From Limonium bicolor (lineage: Eukaryota > Streptophyta > Magnoliopsida > Caryophyllales > Plumbaginaceae), in assembly GCA_023374045.1 (NCBI GenBank), contig CM041776.1:351167636-351231635 (forward strand): a DNA stretch of 64,000 nucleotides. The letters are read 5' to 3'. Shown piece by piece: positions 45,780-57,758 of this stretch. A model generated the notes under the pieces. It ran no database searches. It worked only from the letters and a program-made list of their open reading frames with translations, and was not told where the DNA came from. The position numbers were made by a program, and so were the translations under genes. The first letter of the stretch is position 1. Every line of letters begins with the position of its first letter.

Positions 45780-46566
45780 TTAAGGTCTGGTGAAAATTTT
45801 TAGATTTTGGCCCCCTAGATCAGCCTATAGTAGATTATACTTTAGATTTAGGATTCGGGGGACTCAATCTAAGCTTTTCATCAAGTTTCCGGTTAAGATC
45901 TTCTTCATCCTCCGTGTTCTTGATATTCTTGATTTTCTTCATCTTCTGGATCGCATCTTATATGAGTGTTTAGGTACAGAGATTGTGTTTCCCCTTTATT
46001 TGTGTTTGAATGTAAAGCAATAAATAGATAACACCATAGTGGTTCAGTCAATGTGACCTACATCCATTGTTGATAACGATATATTTATTGGCGATTCAAA
46101 GCAAATAACTCTCATCTCTCAAAGTGTAACTTGTGATCTAGTTTCTCTCTCTCTCTCCAAAACCTGATGCCATTCTAAGTGTCCTATGCTCTCTATTTAT
46201 AGGCCTCTTGGGAACAAGCTCTCGCAGCCTCTTTTACACATGTAACTCGCCTATTTATATAGCTTGTCATGCAACTTGACAACTTGCTTTTAAGGGAAAC
46301 TTCTAGACCATCCTATACAATATATCTCTTATGGTAACTAGCACTGTTCTTCTGGAACAAGCTTCCAGTAATAGGTTTTTGGTAGAGAGTATCCTGTACT
46401 TTTTCGTACCCTCCTTCTTATGGTATATTTTATACCATTACATCTAGAACACTAGACATTTGAAAATTAGACTAGTGAGAAAGGGCACATCATTTTAAGT
46501 TTCCACAATCCTCAAGCTAGCTAAAACCATAAAATTACTCTTGGTGGGAAGGAGCCAATCCTTACA
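45780..46566 (-). repeat. Probable copia-type LTR remnant, antisense
   Basis: Read on the minus strand there is CTATAAATAGAGAG (46189-46202), then leader-like sequence and GGATGTAGGTCACATTGACTGAACCACTAT (two joined words around 46030-46070), the arrangement common in plant copia LTRs. The right edge begins TGTAAGGATTGGCTCC on the minus strand (near 46566). The other edge and a duplication were not found, so it may be a truncated solo LTR. Confidence 0.4.
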
Positions 46567-46943
46567 ATGTGATCTAGTTAAACAAACTAAATATTTTCTT
46601 TGAAAAAGAAACAACTTCTCAATTCACAATCCAAAAGCACTGCCGAAAAAGTATCAACATCATGGTACCGTGAAACTGGACTGTATCCGTTTTTAGGTTA
46701 TCCACAACAATTTTTGTAATTAGGTTAACCGAACGGTGAAAATCAAATTTCATTTTTCCTACCAATTAACTATTAGGTTAACAATTATTAATTGATAAAA
46801 TAAAAATATTCAAAATACAAAGTAATTATATGCAATCCATATAGTCAAAATAGTAAAATATATGACCCTTGTTAATTCAAAATTTAACAACTAACCTGAT
46901 CTATCTTCATACTTTCATGTCTTAAATCTCATGTAGTCACATA
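46567..46943. other. Spacer
   Basis: AT-rich; nothing recognised. Confidence 0.35.
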
Positions 46944-46951
46944 GCAACCAC

Positions 46952-47286
46952 TAGACCTGGCAAAGGTGACCAGAACCAGAAAAACCGAACCGATCCAACC
47001 CGATCCGAACCCGAACTTAACCGAATAGCGTGACCCGAAATATGACCCGAAATCCGAACCGAACCAAACCAAAACCGAATCAAACTGAAATTTGGTATAA
47101 CCGAATCCACCCGAACCGAATTCACCCGAACCGAATCCACCCGAACCGAATCAACCCGAACCGAATCCACCCGAATGTTTTGCTAAATCTAAATCTACTA
47201 TTGTTGTTCCAACTGTAAAAATAATCTTGAAACCAAAAACACATAATGAAGATTTAGACTTCCAATAAGTGTTCATTGCTCACAAA

Positions 47287-47354
<68 letters not shown>

Positions 47355-48538
47355 ATTGAACATCTTCAAGCATTTCAAGCCTTGTTGTAATAAAACATTG
47401 ATAAACTGTATTATTACTCTTCCCACATGGATGTTTTGCTACAAACTATAGATGTTTTGCTTTAAAATGTTTTATAATACAATTTAATGTGTATCATTAC
47501 TATTTTATAATACTATACTAATTTGATTTTAATAAAATTAGGTTTTTTATGTTTAGGACATGAGACTTGAGAATGGTTTAAATGTTGATGAAGTTTAATT
47601 ATAAAACCTAAACTTTTTAGTTGAGACATATACTATTCAAGATTAATGTGTGTATGCCTAAAGAAAATTATGCAATAAAATGAGGAAAATAAATTTCAAA
47701 TGGTAGATTATTGTGAATCGTGAGATAGACTAGCATTTTGGAGGATGAATAAGGTTTGGAGGATGAATAATCCCCACCTTATTCCATCTACCTTAACAAC
47801 TTAACCTAAAATGTTGTATAAGACAATGTAATGTGTATCATTACTATTTTATATTACTCTATATTTAATAAACTTAGGTTTCTTTATATTTAGGACTTAG
47901 GAATGGTTTGAATGTTGATGGATGGCGTGGGCGTGTGACGCTTGTGCGAGGTGGCGATGGATGGGTGTAGATGCACGACGTTTGTGCAAGGTGATGAGCT
48001 CAGGGTGTGACGGGCGCGGAATGACGGGAGGCACGACGTCGGGCGTGGGCGGGGTAAACTGGACGTCAATTGCTGAATATTGACCACTAATTCACAAAAG
48101 CTTAATTAGTACTTAGTCTATACAATTAATAGTTTAAATTCATTTACAAATTTGTCAGAGTTTGATTTTATCCAACCTACACAATAGAAGTCTTGATCAA
48201 CAGTAACACTATATTAAAGAATTTGGAGCCGCATATGAAAATCAATGCAAGTTACGAAGGTTGCTTAAAATTCGTACTTTAAATTTTTTATCAATTAAAC
48301 CCGATAAGTCACCCGAATTTGACCTATGACCCGAAAAAACTGAACGACTCAAAGGCTAACCCGAACCGAAAGCACCCAAACCCAAACCTGAACTCAACCA
48401 AACCGAAATAACCCGAATCAAATTTAAACCATTGAACCCGATCCGATCCGAACCAAACCGTAATAAATATCTATAAATTGACCCGACCCGAACCAACCGA
48501 ACCGAACCCGAACCGAGTGACCCGAATTGCCAGGTCTA
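46952..48538. mobile_element. hAT-like element with ACCCGAACCGA arrays
   Basis: Perfect inverted ends TAGACCTGGCAA / TTGCCAGGTCTA with a perfect 8-base duplication GCAACCAC (46944-46951, 48539-48546). Arrays of AACCGAA(T/C)CC words occupy about 46980-47175 and 48295-48525. The interior is AT-rich with an (AT)n tract, and a GC-rich patch at 47920-48060 has no recognised coding content. It shares its terminal repeat with the element at 31099 but not its array motif. Confidence 0.92.
47289..47354. repeat. (AT)n microsatellite
   Basis: About 33 AT units with one phase slip, inside the hAT-like element. Confidence 0.92.
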
Positions 48539-48546
48539 GCAACCAC

Positions 48547-49499
48547 CCAGTAACCTACCTAGTTGTATTAATTTGCAACTATTGAGTGATGATTCAAGCA
48601 AGTGGGTTCGCGTTAAGAATGTGCATTTATTTATTCTTCATACATACGGGTTCAATTCTAATACAATCATGGTTTAATTTGTTGATTAATTGTGCACCAA
48701 GAAAAAAAAAAGCCCTTCTATATATGGTTCACTGAGAGAATTCGAACAAATTAAGGGTTAACCATTCTAAGACGGACGTAATGAAATCAAATTTCTAAAA
48801 CATCGAATTGAATGATTAACCAATTACCGTAACTGTGTTCAGCTAAACGTTAACTTTACTGAAATTACCTTTGGGCGCTAGCATCCCTTGAAGGAAATAT
48901 TTCTATGCATGATATGTGTAACAATCAAGGAAGGTTAGGCAAGTACTCTTCAAAAACTGATGACCAAACAAAACCTGGTTGAAATGATTTAGATTTCAAA
49001 TTCAACCCTTCATCAAATTTACTACGACATAATTTTATCCATTTCTTCTAACTAAGAGATATCCTATTCGATCGCTCCACCGTAGCTATCCTATTTGATC
49101 GCTCCACCATGGAGTGAATATCTTTGATTGCACCAATGGGTAGTTTGATGATCGACATGAAATAGTGAATGGATTGTATAACTACCGTTATTGGCGCAAG
49201 ACGACCAAGACACATTTTTTGATTTCTTTTGCAAACAAAGTTGAAGGTAACCAAAGAGTCATACACTTTTTGCAACTTGGGTATGGGTAATACCTGAAGA
49301 AAAGGTAAACTTAGTTTTGCTACTGCTATCAATAGGCTAGGAGCATCAACAAAATCCTTCAATATCTCCTTGAGACTTATCACATTATGTGACCGGCTCT
49401 ACTAAACATGCATAGAAGTTATCAACAACTAGTTGAAAATTCTAGGCATTAGGCCGAGATTTACAATCCCTCTTATATGTTGCACCTTATGATCCGATT
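48547..49499. other. Unassigned spacer
   Basis: A minus-strand 111-codon frame (49383-49048) has no family I recognise and ends in a short tandem repeat (CTATTTGATCGCTCCACC twice, near 49060-49110). I do not call it a gene. Confidence 0.35.
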
Positions 49500-49509
49500 A
49501 AACGACAAG

Positions 49510-49880
49510 AAAACTATGAAACCAAATAAAAAGTTTGCAAATATTTCTGCGGAGGCTCGTGAATGCTTTAAATATGGTCAGCGGTTGCGTATTCACTGCC
49601 CCTATCCACGGAGATCCTTAGCAAATATTGATCGCATCTTGAGGGGAAGCGGAAGTAAGAAATAACCCTATGGTTGGAGCCTTGATGGGCTGATGATATC
49701 GATTGGATGTCCAGGAGTTCTATAGTTTTCTCATTGCTGTAGTTGGTGTTTTGGTTTTTGTCGTTTTAAAGTTTTCTTTGAATTTCCTTTCAATCCCTGG
49801 CTAAGGATTCTTCCTAAGCTGTATAGACCGTCCATCGGTCAATGTACTGCTACTTATGTAGCCCCCTTATCAAAAAAAAA
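49510..49880 (+). mobile_element. 5'-truncated retroposon with poly-A tail
   Basis: Flanked by AAACGACAAG (49500-49509 and 49881-49890), ending CCTTATCAAAAAAAAAA. The first part is open for about 50 codons (KKFANISAEARECFKYGQRL...) before TAA near 49663. It is probably the 3' end of a LINE ORF2 plus 3' untranslated region, but a processed gene copy cannot be excluded. Confidence 0.65.
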
Positions 49881-49890
49881 AAACGACAAG

Positions 49891-50260
49891 GAAAGGGCTT
49901 CCATAAAAAATTACATTAGAGTATCACCTTGTCTCAACTAAAGATGCGAAGTGAAAGTTATTCTCATGGAACCGTTGATTAGAACTTACATTGTTGGAGA
50001 CATATTTTGAACAATACCATATCATCTCTTGTCAAAGCCCATACTTTTTAGAACTCTAAAGAAGAAACATTCTACGTACCTGTTAAAGATTTTTACCATT
50101 GCAAACTGATATTGGTCTAAAAGATTTCAACTTGTTAATGCCTTGTTTCTTTGAATATTAGAAGAGAATGCCTTGTTCGTTTCTTTGATCCACATGCTCT
50201 TTGGACATTTGAAGGTGGTATACACCACATTGACCGAGATTGGTCTAAAAGATTTCAAAC
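49891..50260. other. Spacer with a local duplication
   Basis: TTGGTCTAAAAGATTTCAA(A)CTTGTTAAT occurs at about 50113 and 50240, each followed by GCCTTGTTTCTTTG (the second after the small hAT MITE). A tandem duplication of about 130 bases is likely. Confidence 0.5.
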
Positions 50261-50268
50261 TTGTTAAT

Positions 50269-50430
50269 CAGGGCGGATCTTAAATGGGGGCCGGGTACCG
50301 CCCCCGAAACTTTTAAAATTTGTAAAATGTTTTTATGATTTTTTTTTAAAATACAAAATAACATAATATTTTAAAGAATAATAGTGTAAAAAAAATTCTC
50401 CCCTAAACAAAAGTTCCAGGTCTGCTACTG
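50269..50430. mobile_element. Small hAT-like MITE
   Basis: The 8-base duplication TTGTTAAT (50261-50268, 50431-50438) brackets a 162-base element beginning CAGGGCGGATC. The unoccupied site is visible in the duplicated segment near 50130, where GTTAATGCC is uninterrupted. Confidence 0.75.
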
Positions 50431-50438
50431 TTGTTAAT

Positions 50439-51299
50439 GCCTTGTTTCTTTGGGATGAAGAAACGTGGATATGATTAGTATCCAGGAGGAGATTATGCTG
50501 TTGAGAAACTGTAAAACAAGGTTAACTACAATAGTACTAACAATATTCCCCATGATTTAATGGGAACGTATAATTTAGAATTAGCGCGTCAAATCACAGA
50601 ACTTTATTTTGTGTTCATTTGCTTGAGGGTGCTGATAATTTCTTCTCTAGGATACAGTTCCTCCATATATGATGGTAATATTCTGCCTAACACGTCCTGT
50701 CCTCCACAAATGATATGAAATCGGGATTTTGCTCTTGTGTTTGTGAATAAAAGAGGTAGTGATTTGCCCAGAAAAAAAAGAGGCATGTGAAAGAGTCACG
50801 AGCGGTCTATTCAAGATAGGTAAACTGCTCTATTCACAGCCACCACATTGTCAATAAGGTGGTTAATAAAGTTTTAAAAGTGTTTCCGTGCCAAAGGCTC
50901 ATAGTACTACTACATTGATTCCCATCCAAAGTCTGCTCATATAATAAATCAAGATTAGACATATCGTTGGGTGATTTATACGAATATTAATAAGTTTATC
51001 CTGACGCCTTCTTATAAGAAGATAAATTTTACTTAATTATGGAGAATGGCTTCATTTGATGACAGGCAATTGATAACTGCCAATTTTGCAGTCTAATGTC
51101 ATTTTTTTTTCTTTACTTTATATATTTTGGCAGCTGATACTAAATCTCATCAAAACAGTTAACTTTAAGCAACCGCTACACCCATTAGGCCATTACTATC
51201 TTTTGCTTTAAATTTGTCGCTTCTGATTGGCTAACATAATATTCAGTATATAATCCAATCGTTTTCTACTTTCGTCTGATCTTATCTTCAGTTAGTTTA
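50439..51299. other. Unassigned spacer
   Basis: AT-rich; no gene or element ends recognised. Confidence 0.4.
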
Positions 51300-51302
51300 T
51301 TA

Positions 51303-51619
51303 GGGCATCCACAATAGGAATTCTTGACACGGTTACATATGTGAAATGTTTTACAATGGTGTGGATTCCACCCATTTTCTCTCTCCAAGGTTCTTAAATA
51401 AGAACCCCACTTTTTATGACACATTAGAATCATCTATGTGTATCTCTCTTTCATATTTTATCTCACATCTAAATAGTGATAGTTTATTGGTTGTTCAGAG
51501 GGAAGATTAAGAAACTTTGTTATTGTAGTGAATTGAATGTCTTAAGTAATAAAATATAATTTTTAGATGACATGGCACCTAGGAATGTGCTAAGAAACTC
51601 AAAACCATTGTGGATGCCC
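51303..51619. mobile_element. Tourist-like (PIF/Harbinger) MITE
   Basis: Inverted ends GGGCATCCACAAT / ATTGTGGATGCCC with a TTA duplication (51300-51302 and 51620-51622), 317 bases, no coding. Confidence 0.9.
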
Positions 51620-51622
51620 TTA

Positions 51623-51828
51623 CTACCTCCGTCCCGTCATAAGTGTCTCTTTTGCTTTTTGGTACGCTTTTCCACTTCAATATTAAATATATAAGATAAA
51701 ATAATTTTTACAACATATAGTTTTTCACATAAGGATTCCATTTAAAAAAAAATTTATAAAAGTATATTATCTTACATATTAAATATTGAAGTCAAACGAC
51801 CCATCCAAATAGTAAAGTGGACAGTCAC
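51623..51828. mobile_element. Stowaway-like MITE, right end lost
   Basis: It starts TA|CTACCTCCGTCCCGTC directly after the Tourist-like element; the TA is shared with that element's TTA. Internal words match the 38323 family, but the expected right terminal repeat after GTGGACAGTCA is missing. Confidence 0.8.
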
Positions 51829-52139
51829 GTGTTTGTGCACCTTCTCTCACTCCTAGTCTTTCTTAATTCGCTCCTCCATATCACTAAAACATGAATATTT
51901 TATTCGTATCAAGAAAACCACCAGGTAGAAGAAGAAAATTTAAGCGTTGAGAACCAACCAATCCGTCTTGATCGTTCTCAGGGTCTGGAAGGCGAATGAC
52001 TCAGTTTAAGTTTTAAATTAATTTGGGACGACTGACCAAAAAATAAGAATATTATATGTTTTGTTCTAACATATTTACGGAGTCAACAACAACAGTTGAA
52101 GTTTCTCGAACACAAAAGTTTTTAATGCCTAAACATTAA
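51829..52139. other. Unassigned spacer
   Basis: Nothing recognised. Confidence 0.35.
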
Positions 52140-52245
52140 CACTACCTACGTGGTTCAGGGTAGGTTTTGAACCTTGGACCTTTGGTTCGAGGACACCACT
52201 CCTCTACCGACCAAACCACGAGGGCTTGGCTCATGCCCCTCCGTT
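52140..52245 (-). mobile_element. Probable tRNA-derived SINE head, antisense
   Basis: The minus strand reads GGTTTGGTCGGTAGAGGAGTGG (A box-like, split here as TGGTTTGGTCGG then TAGAGGAGTGG), then GGTCCAAGGTTCAAAACC (B box-like), with spacing like a tRNA. No tail or duplication was found, so the ends are approximate. It lacks a full cloverleaf. Confidence 0.5.
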
Positions 52246-52473
52246 TGTTTTGGGCGAAACTTCTGTTTGGTCTAGATGTTTCCCTTGTTAGACTTTATCC
52301 TTCCTTTTGTTAAGAAACACTATATATCCTTCTTATTAATACCTATAGAATACAATGTCCGTATGCGAATGTTTTCTCGTAGATTACAAAGACTAGGTTG
52401 AAGTAATCTATATTCACAGATACATAAGTTCACTTTATATAACAAAGAAGAAGGATAAGCTATTGGATGCGTT

Positions 52474-52991
52474 TAAAAGGTGGTCAACGTGACTGAATAG
52501 AACCGAAACTGGTAGGGCCGAATTTGGATCATTTGGACCCAGAACCAGTTGGAATCGGTCCGGAGCCGGTTTGGAACCGGAACCATATGCAAGCGAAGTG
52601 AATCCGAATTCACCTTTGGAGATTTGGGATTGAACTAGATCCGGAACCGCCTTGGAATCGGAACTGGTACATTTGGTGTAAGAATGAATATAAAGAACCG
52701 GAACCGGAACCAATGAAACCACCCTGGAATCGGTCAAAACACAAAACAACGGTTAATTCCTGTTTTCCCTTATGAAAATAAAATATAATTCGAATTTTTC
52801 TTTAAAAAAAAATCAAATTTGGAACCGAATCTAGAGCCGAACTGGAACTGATAAGAAACCAGCCGGAACCAGTTTTTGAGCGAATACAACCTTCGGAACC
52901 GGAACCAGAACCGCCCCGGAACCGCCACTGACCGGTTCTGAATCCAAATACACATGTTCCAGAATCAGAACCGGAACCGTGGCCAGCTTTA
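52474..52991. mobile_element. hAT-like element with CCGGAACC arrays (degenerate)
   Basis: The left end TAAAAGGTGGTCAACG and the reverse complement of the right end TAAAGCTGGCCACGG are similar, and the arrays of GGAACCGG words match those of the element at 43048. Flanking 8-mers GATGCGTT and GTGTGTTT do not match well, so the boundaries are less sure. It is more mutated than the others. Confidence 0.72.
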
Positions 52992-52999
52992 GTGTGTTT

Positions 53000-53585
53000 G
53001 ATTAGATGTTGGATTAAACATAGAAAGATGTTCGATACAATGTTTTTTTGTGATTGCCCACGATAACTCTTCCCCTTATTCAAAATATTTATCGTTTTAG
53101 AGATAAATCTAGACAAATTAACTTTTAGCTAACAAATGGGGCAGGCATGGACCATTGACAACAAAGATAAATCAACCTAATAACAATTATAGCAAGTCAA
53201 ATAAAGCGACTCGGACCAATTCCCAACCCCCTAAATCTATGATGTAAGAAAAAACTACATATTGTATTAGGGGTTCTTAGAATGTTAATTCTTGGAATAA
53301 TATTCCTAGAATGGAATTTCAAGAATAGAATATGACATCATTTATTTGGTATGATAGAAATACTTGAAATTTGATTAATTCATTGTTTGGTTTTTTGCTT
53401 AATGATTGGAATAGACTTGGAATAAAGTACACAATTATTAATGTATCATTAAAAGCTATTATTATTAGTTGCACGTTCAACAATAAATGATAATTATTTA
53501 AATTAAATTGAGAATCCGTAAAAATATATTTGATAAATAATATGATAAATTTTACTTATCATACTTATAAGAACCAAAAAAAAAC
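53000..53585. other. Unassigned spacer
   Basis: A run of AATTCTTGGAATAATATTCC-like imperfect palindromes near 53290-53340 could be the end of another MITE. Not resolved. Confidence 0.35.
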
Positions 53586-53589
53586 CAAT

Positions 53590-54096
53590 AAATTATTTTG
53601 ATAAAATTCACAATATACTTCTAAAAGTTTCACAATTCACTATATACCATAATTTAAAACTCATTCTTCATATACCCTCAAAAAGTTTCAAAATTCACAA
53701 TATTTCTGTATTCCATGAAATGATTTTGAATAATTACTATTTTATCCTTATCATTACAGATCATGTATCGAGTTCACAATATGCTAATTTTTTAATTTAA
53801 TGACATTTTATAGAATGTATAAAAATAAAATACTACAAAATAAAAATAATTACGAATAATATTTAAAATTGAATAAATTATAAAAAATAACTAAAATATA
53901 TATAAAATGAAATAAAACTATTAATTCTTAAATATTAAACATACAAAAAACTTCAAACAAATTATTTTTTTCTTTTATTTTGTTTACTTTTCTTAACTAG
54001 CCTTCTTCATTAAAATATTTACCGTTATGGTTAGATAATGATCCTAAATATTATATAATAAACATATATATGTCAATTTATAAATAAACATTCTTA
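53590..54096. mobile_element. Half copy of the foldback element
   Basis: Collinear with the left half of the palindrome at 22300-22790: CTTAAATATTAAACATACA, a T-rich run, then AATATTATATAATAAACATATATAT. It stops at the CACTA element's left end. The right half is not found in the 528 bases after the CACTA element. Confidence 0.7.
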
Positions 54097-54116
54097 CTAC
54101 ACTAGTAGGAAAAGAC

Positions 54117-54410
54117 CCTACCACCCCGCAGCGGTTGTTTGGTACCTATGGCAGCGGTTGAAAACCGCTGCGATGGGTGCCGCTGCGGTAGGTGAAACAC
54201 CTACTGCAGCGGTTGTAGAACCGCTGCGGTAGGTACTCTATCGCAGCGGTTGTTACTAAGAACCGCTGCGTTAGACCTTTTTTTTTAAAAAAAAAGCCAC
54301 CTATCGCAGCGGTTGTTACTAAGAACCGCTGCGATAGACCTTTTTTTTAAAAAAAAAACCACCTATCGCAGCGGTTCTTATTAAGAACCGCTGCAATAGG
54401 TTTTTTTTTT
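54117..54410. repeat. CACTA subterminal array, 3' side
   Basis: About ten copies of GCAGCGGTT / AACCGCTGC, several paired as hairpins (CGCAGCGGTTGTTACTAAG then AACCGCTGCG), separated by T and A runs. These are the expected transposase-binding repeats. Confidence 0.88.
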
Positions 54411-54673
54411 TTTTTTTTCCATTCCACCCTACAATTCTACCACACACACCCAAAATCAATCAAACCTGTTAAGATATAGCAATTAACAATGCCACCACAT
54501 TGGGGCATTAGATCAACCATTTCACCATTTAAATAGCCACCAAACCTATCTACGGGCAATAATCCATTTACATTTACAAATAAAAGCAAATTAATCTAAC
54601 ATCAACATAATCTTTACAGAAACGACAATTGTTTCATGAGAATTCCAAATCATCCTACTCAATCTACCAAACC
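54411..54673 (-). other. 3' untranslated part of the CACTA element
   Basis: Between the subterminal array and the end of the peptidase gene; no coding seen. Confidence 0.5.
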
Positions 54674-57470
54674 CTAGAAGCAACCTACATTAACGCTCAT
54701 GAATTCTGCCCATTCTTCGAGCACCTCGGTTATATGTCCTTGGTTGTAATCGTCTACCAACTCTTCAAAAGCCTTGGAAATAACACAAAAAAAATATGAT
54801 TAGTTGCTAATTAATAATACTTTGAGTTTAAGAATCAATGTTAAAAATTATCTACAAAACCAAAATATTTCGAGAATGCTACTTACCAGGTCTAGAGACT
54901 TCTCTGGCAAGAGTCTCGGTCCCGCTATCAAGTCACTCATTAACCGACTGACATAGTAACCACATTCCGAACCTCCCCGGCTGCTGTGGACACTGCACTG
55001 TATATACGTACATATTCAAATCGATTTAACACATAAATTATAATGCTGTTCCTATTTTAAAACTAATGAACATATTACAAATTTGAATAAGGACTACAAA
55101 AATACCTTGACTACATTCCACGGAATCTTCTTAAATCTCTCTCCTCGGACTTGCGTCATTACAGATACAAAGGCACTAGAATTCATACGCACAGATAAAG
55201 TAAAAGTTATCAACCGGATGATTAAGAAATAACTAAAAATTGCTAATTAATCAAGTTAAGTAAATTCATCACCTCATCAACATGTTATATATAAGTGGCC
55301 TCTTGGGATTCCGAGATGCTGAGTCAAGCTGCAGGACTCTTGGGCTTTTTATACATAGAACGAGCAAAGACCAGTGTCGGCTGTTCATAGATTACAATAC
55401 AAGTAGAACTTAATTCAATCAATTACATAATAAAATATCATAATTTTTAAACTAATTGAACATTAGATAAAATTCTTACCCTTGATGAAGAGGCAGCATT
55501 ATGTAAGATTTATCAGCAAGTGCACACGAATGTGTCACATTCGACAAGTACTGGACCAAAGCTTGGGGGTCAGATCCCATATTAGCTTCTGAACAGTAGT
55601 CAGGGCATAAGAACCCGAAACTACTATTCTCATGTACTTGGACCACCTTGTCATCAACAAACCTGCACAACATAAAGAAACCAATATTATGAATTTAATT
55701 TTCAAATATACAGAGTAAAATGTGTACAAGGTATGCTAATTACTCACATGCAAGCCGATTTGAGGATCGACGCACTCAACCAATCCTTCCTGAACAACTC
55801 CACAAAATCAGTAAGATAGATTTCAAAACTCTGAGCGCCTGTATAGTAAAAAAGATCCGGTCTTGGTTCCATTGTAACCGAATCTCTTCCTGGCGGCGTC
55901 ATCAATAGTGTGGAGTGCAACAGTTTCAGCATGGGGGTAAGGCATTCAGAACCGCCGTGTGTAGCAAATTCGATCTCATCACAACTCTAGTCGCGGATGC
56001 CATCGAAGATTAGCTGGTGGAACAACTCTCTTTCCTTTTGCCTTACCAGAATTTGATCGAATTTGTTCCTAATATATTAATTTAATAAGTATATGTTTCT
56101 ACTCTAGGATATGTTAAAGAATAAGTTTTTTCATGGGGTTACCTGCTGCTCCCCAAGCTTAATCAATCTACAGGGCCACTGTACTGTCACGGATTCATCT
56201 TGACGAAGGGTCGATATGTCTGCAGTGGGCACCGGTATCTGACAATCCGCGTAAGCAGGCGCGTAACCTTCAACAAGCACCCAGCCATGGTACTCTCGGA
56301 GCGCTGCATTCCTCACGGTTTCTCCAACAGAAGACTTGAAAAGTTTTCCCCACCCTACTTCGACTTCGTCAACGCCAATCACTTGGAACAATGTGCAGTC
56401 AATTGGTTGCTAAATTTCAAAATTAAAGATTTTAGATGCACATAAACAAGTGTATAATTTGTTTTTTTTTGTATTTGTAGTTAACATGTTGTTCTAACCT
56501 TGAGAGATGAATATGGAAATGGGTTGACGGAGTGAACACTACTGGGAGGCACTGTTGCGGGCTCAGATGCTTGTGCCTGATCTGGAGGTCTAGAAACCTC
56601 CTGACTCATCCTCTCAGATCGGATCATCTCCATAGCTTGAGCGATCGACTGCTGAAACTCACTTCGTAGTCGCTGCTCGAGCTCCGCATTCTGGCGTAAG
56701 TGCTCCTCATATGAAATGCTCCCTCCTGCACCGTGTCTCGACCCAGGATTACCGAAGGCTTGGCGTATACCGACATGACCACCAAAGCCTACGGCACGAC
56801 CCGGATGATCCTTCTTCCCCGAGAGCGCGGGAAAGTGGATCATCCTGCCTAACGGGCTGCCAACTGCCCTGGGTGATCTGGGAGCTTAACTCTTCCTGTT
56901 ATGGAGTTTAATAAGTCAATAAGGATACTTCAGTTTATTTAACTGCTATTGTTACTCTATAATATAATAAACATTTTTTAAACTAAAAATCACTTACCAT
57001 TTGGTTGATGACCTCTCTCGTGGCATCATCATACTCAGCAGGTGCCGCCGGATTTGAAGGTTTCTTCCGTCGACTTAAGTCCCAAACCTTCATCCTTCGT
57101 TTGCTGACATTCGAGCCAGCTGGCAGCAACCCCTCTTTCTCCCACTGCGGTACACGCTGAGCAATACTTGTACTCCCCATGTGATGGGGGTAACGTTTTT
57201 TTTTTTGCATTTTGTTGTTGTTTCTCACGTATAGCCTACATATATGTATGAAAAGACAAATTATGCAAATAATATATGAAAAAGACGAATTAACCAAATG
57301 AACTCTAAGGACACTTTAAACATTATCATACAAAAGAACAACTAATAGTGTGAAACTCACCTTAACTCAGGGGTCAAACGCTTCGCAACAAACTCATTCC
57401 ACTACTCTTCAGTAATACCATCATATTTTGCCACGGTGGTCTCCGATCATCCACATCTTCACCTTCTGCC
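54674..57470 (-). pseudogene. CACTA second gene: transposase_24-like head, Ulp1-like C48 peptidase
   Basis: Exons can be followed by GT-AG borders. A head around 57470-57360 (WNEFVAKRLTPEL) and the exon with RYPHHMGSTSIAQRVPQWEKEG (from about 57195 to 56998) resemble the plant transposase_24 region. Next come KKDHPGRAVGFGGHVG and a Gln/Glu-rich coiled coil (56880-56497). A VDEVEVGWGKLF domain follows (56409-56143), then a cysteine-peptidase fold with catalytic His in GRHWSLLVL (55380-55273), Asp in VLQLD and Cys in GGSECGYYV (55000-54905). The last exon is AFEELVDDYNQGH to TAG 54674. Lesions: a frameshift near 56815, TAG 55987-55989, and a TAG in WNEF's preceding codon. C48 enzymes cleave SUMO-like tags; why CACTA elements carry them is unknown. 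Confidence 0.8.
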
Positions 57471-57758
57471 TCCTCTATCTCTGCGGGCTCCTCACAGTAA
57501 ATGTACTGCCTCGTGAGCAGAGATCTGAAGTCTTTGAATTGTGTGGCAATCCCCTGCTTGTGGCTGAGTTTCCCCAGTCAGGAGCAGTCGTCCTATAGGA
57601 TCATCAATAGGATCATCATCCACTGAGGAACAAAACACACACATTAGATCAATATTCATGGAACGATGTATAATTGCAAAAATAAACATAATAATTAATT
57701 CTGATAACATTGTAACAACAATAATACAAATTATATAATGTAATTTCAACCAATGGTG
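57471..57758 (-). other. Spacer between the two CACTA genes
   Basis: Mostly intron-like. Acidic fragments (EEPAEIEEAEGEDVDD, near 57440-57490) probably belong to the first exon of the peptidase gene, and the rest may be 3' sequence of the transposase gene. Confidence 0.4.

Noticed and set aside
49048..49383. 111-codon minus-strand frame
   Set aside because: No family recognised, ends in a short tandem repeat, no flanking gene structure; kept only as a note on the spacer.
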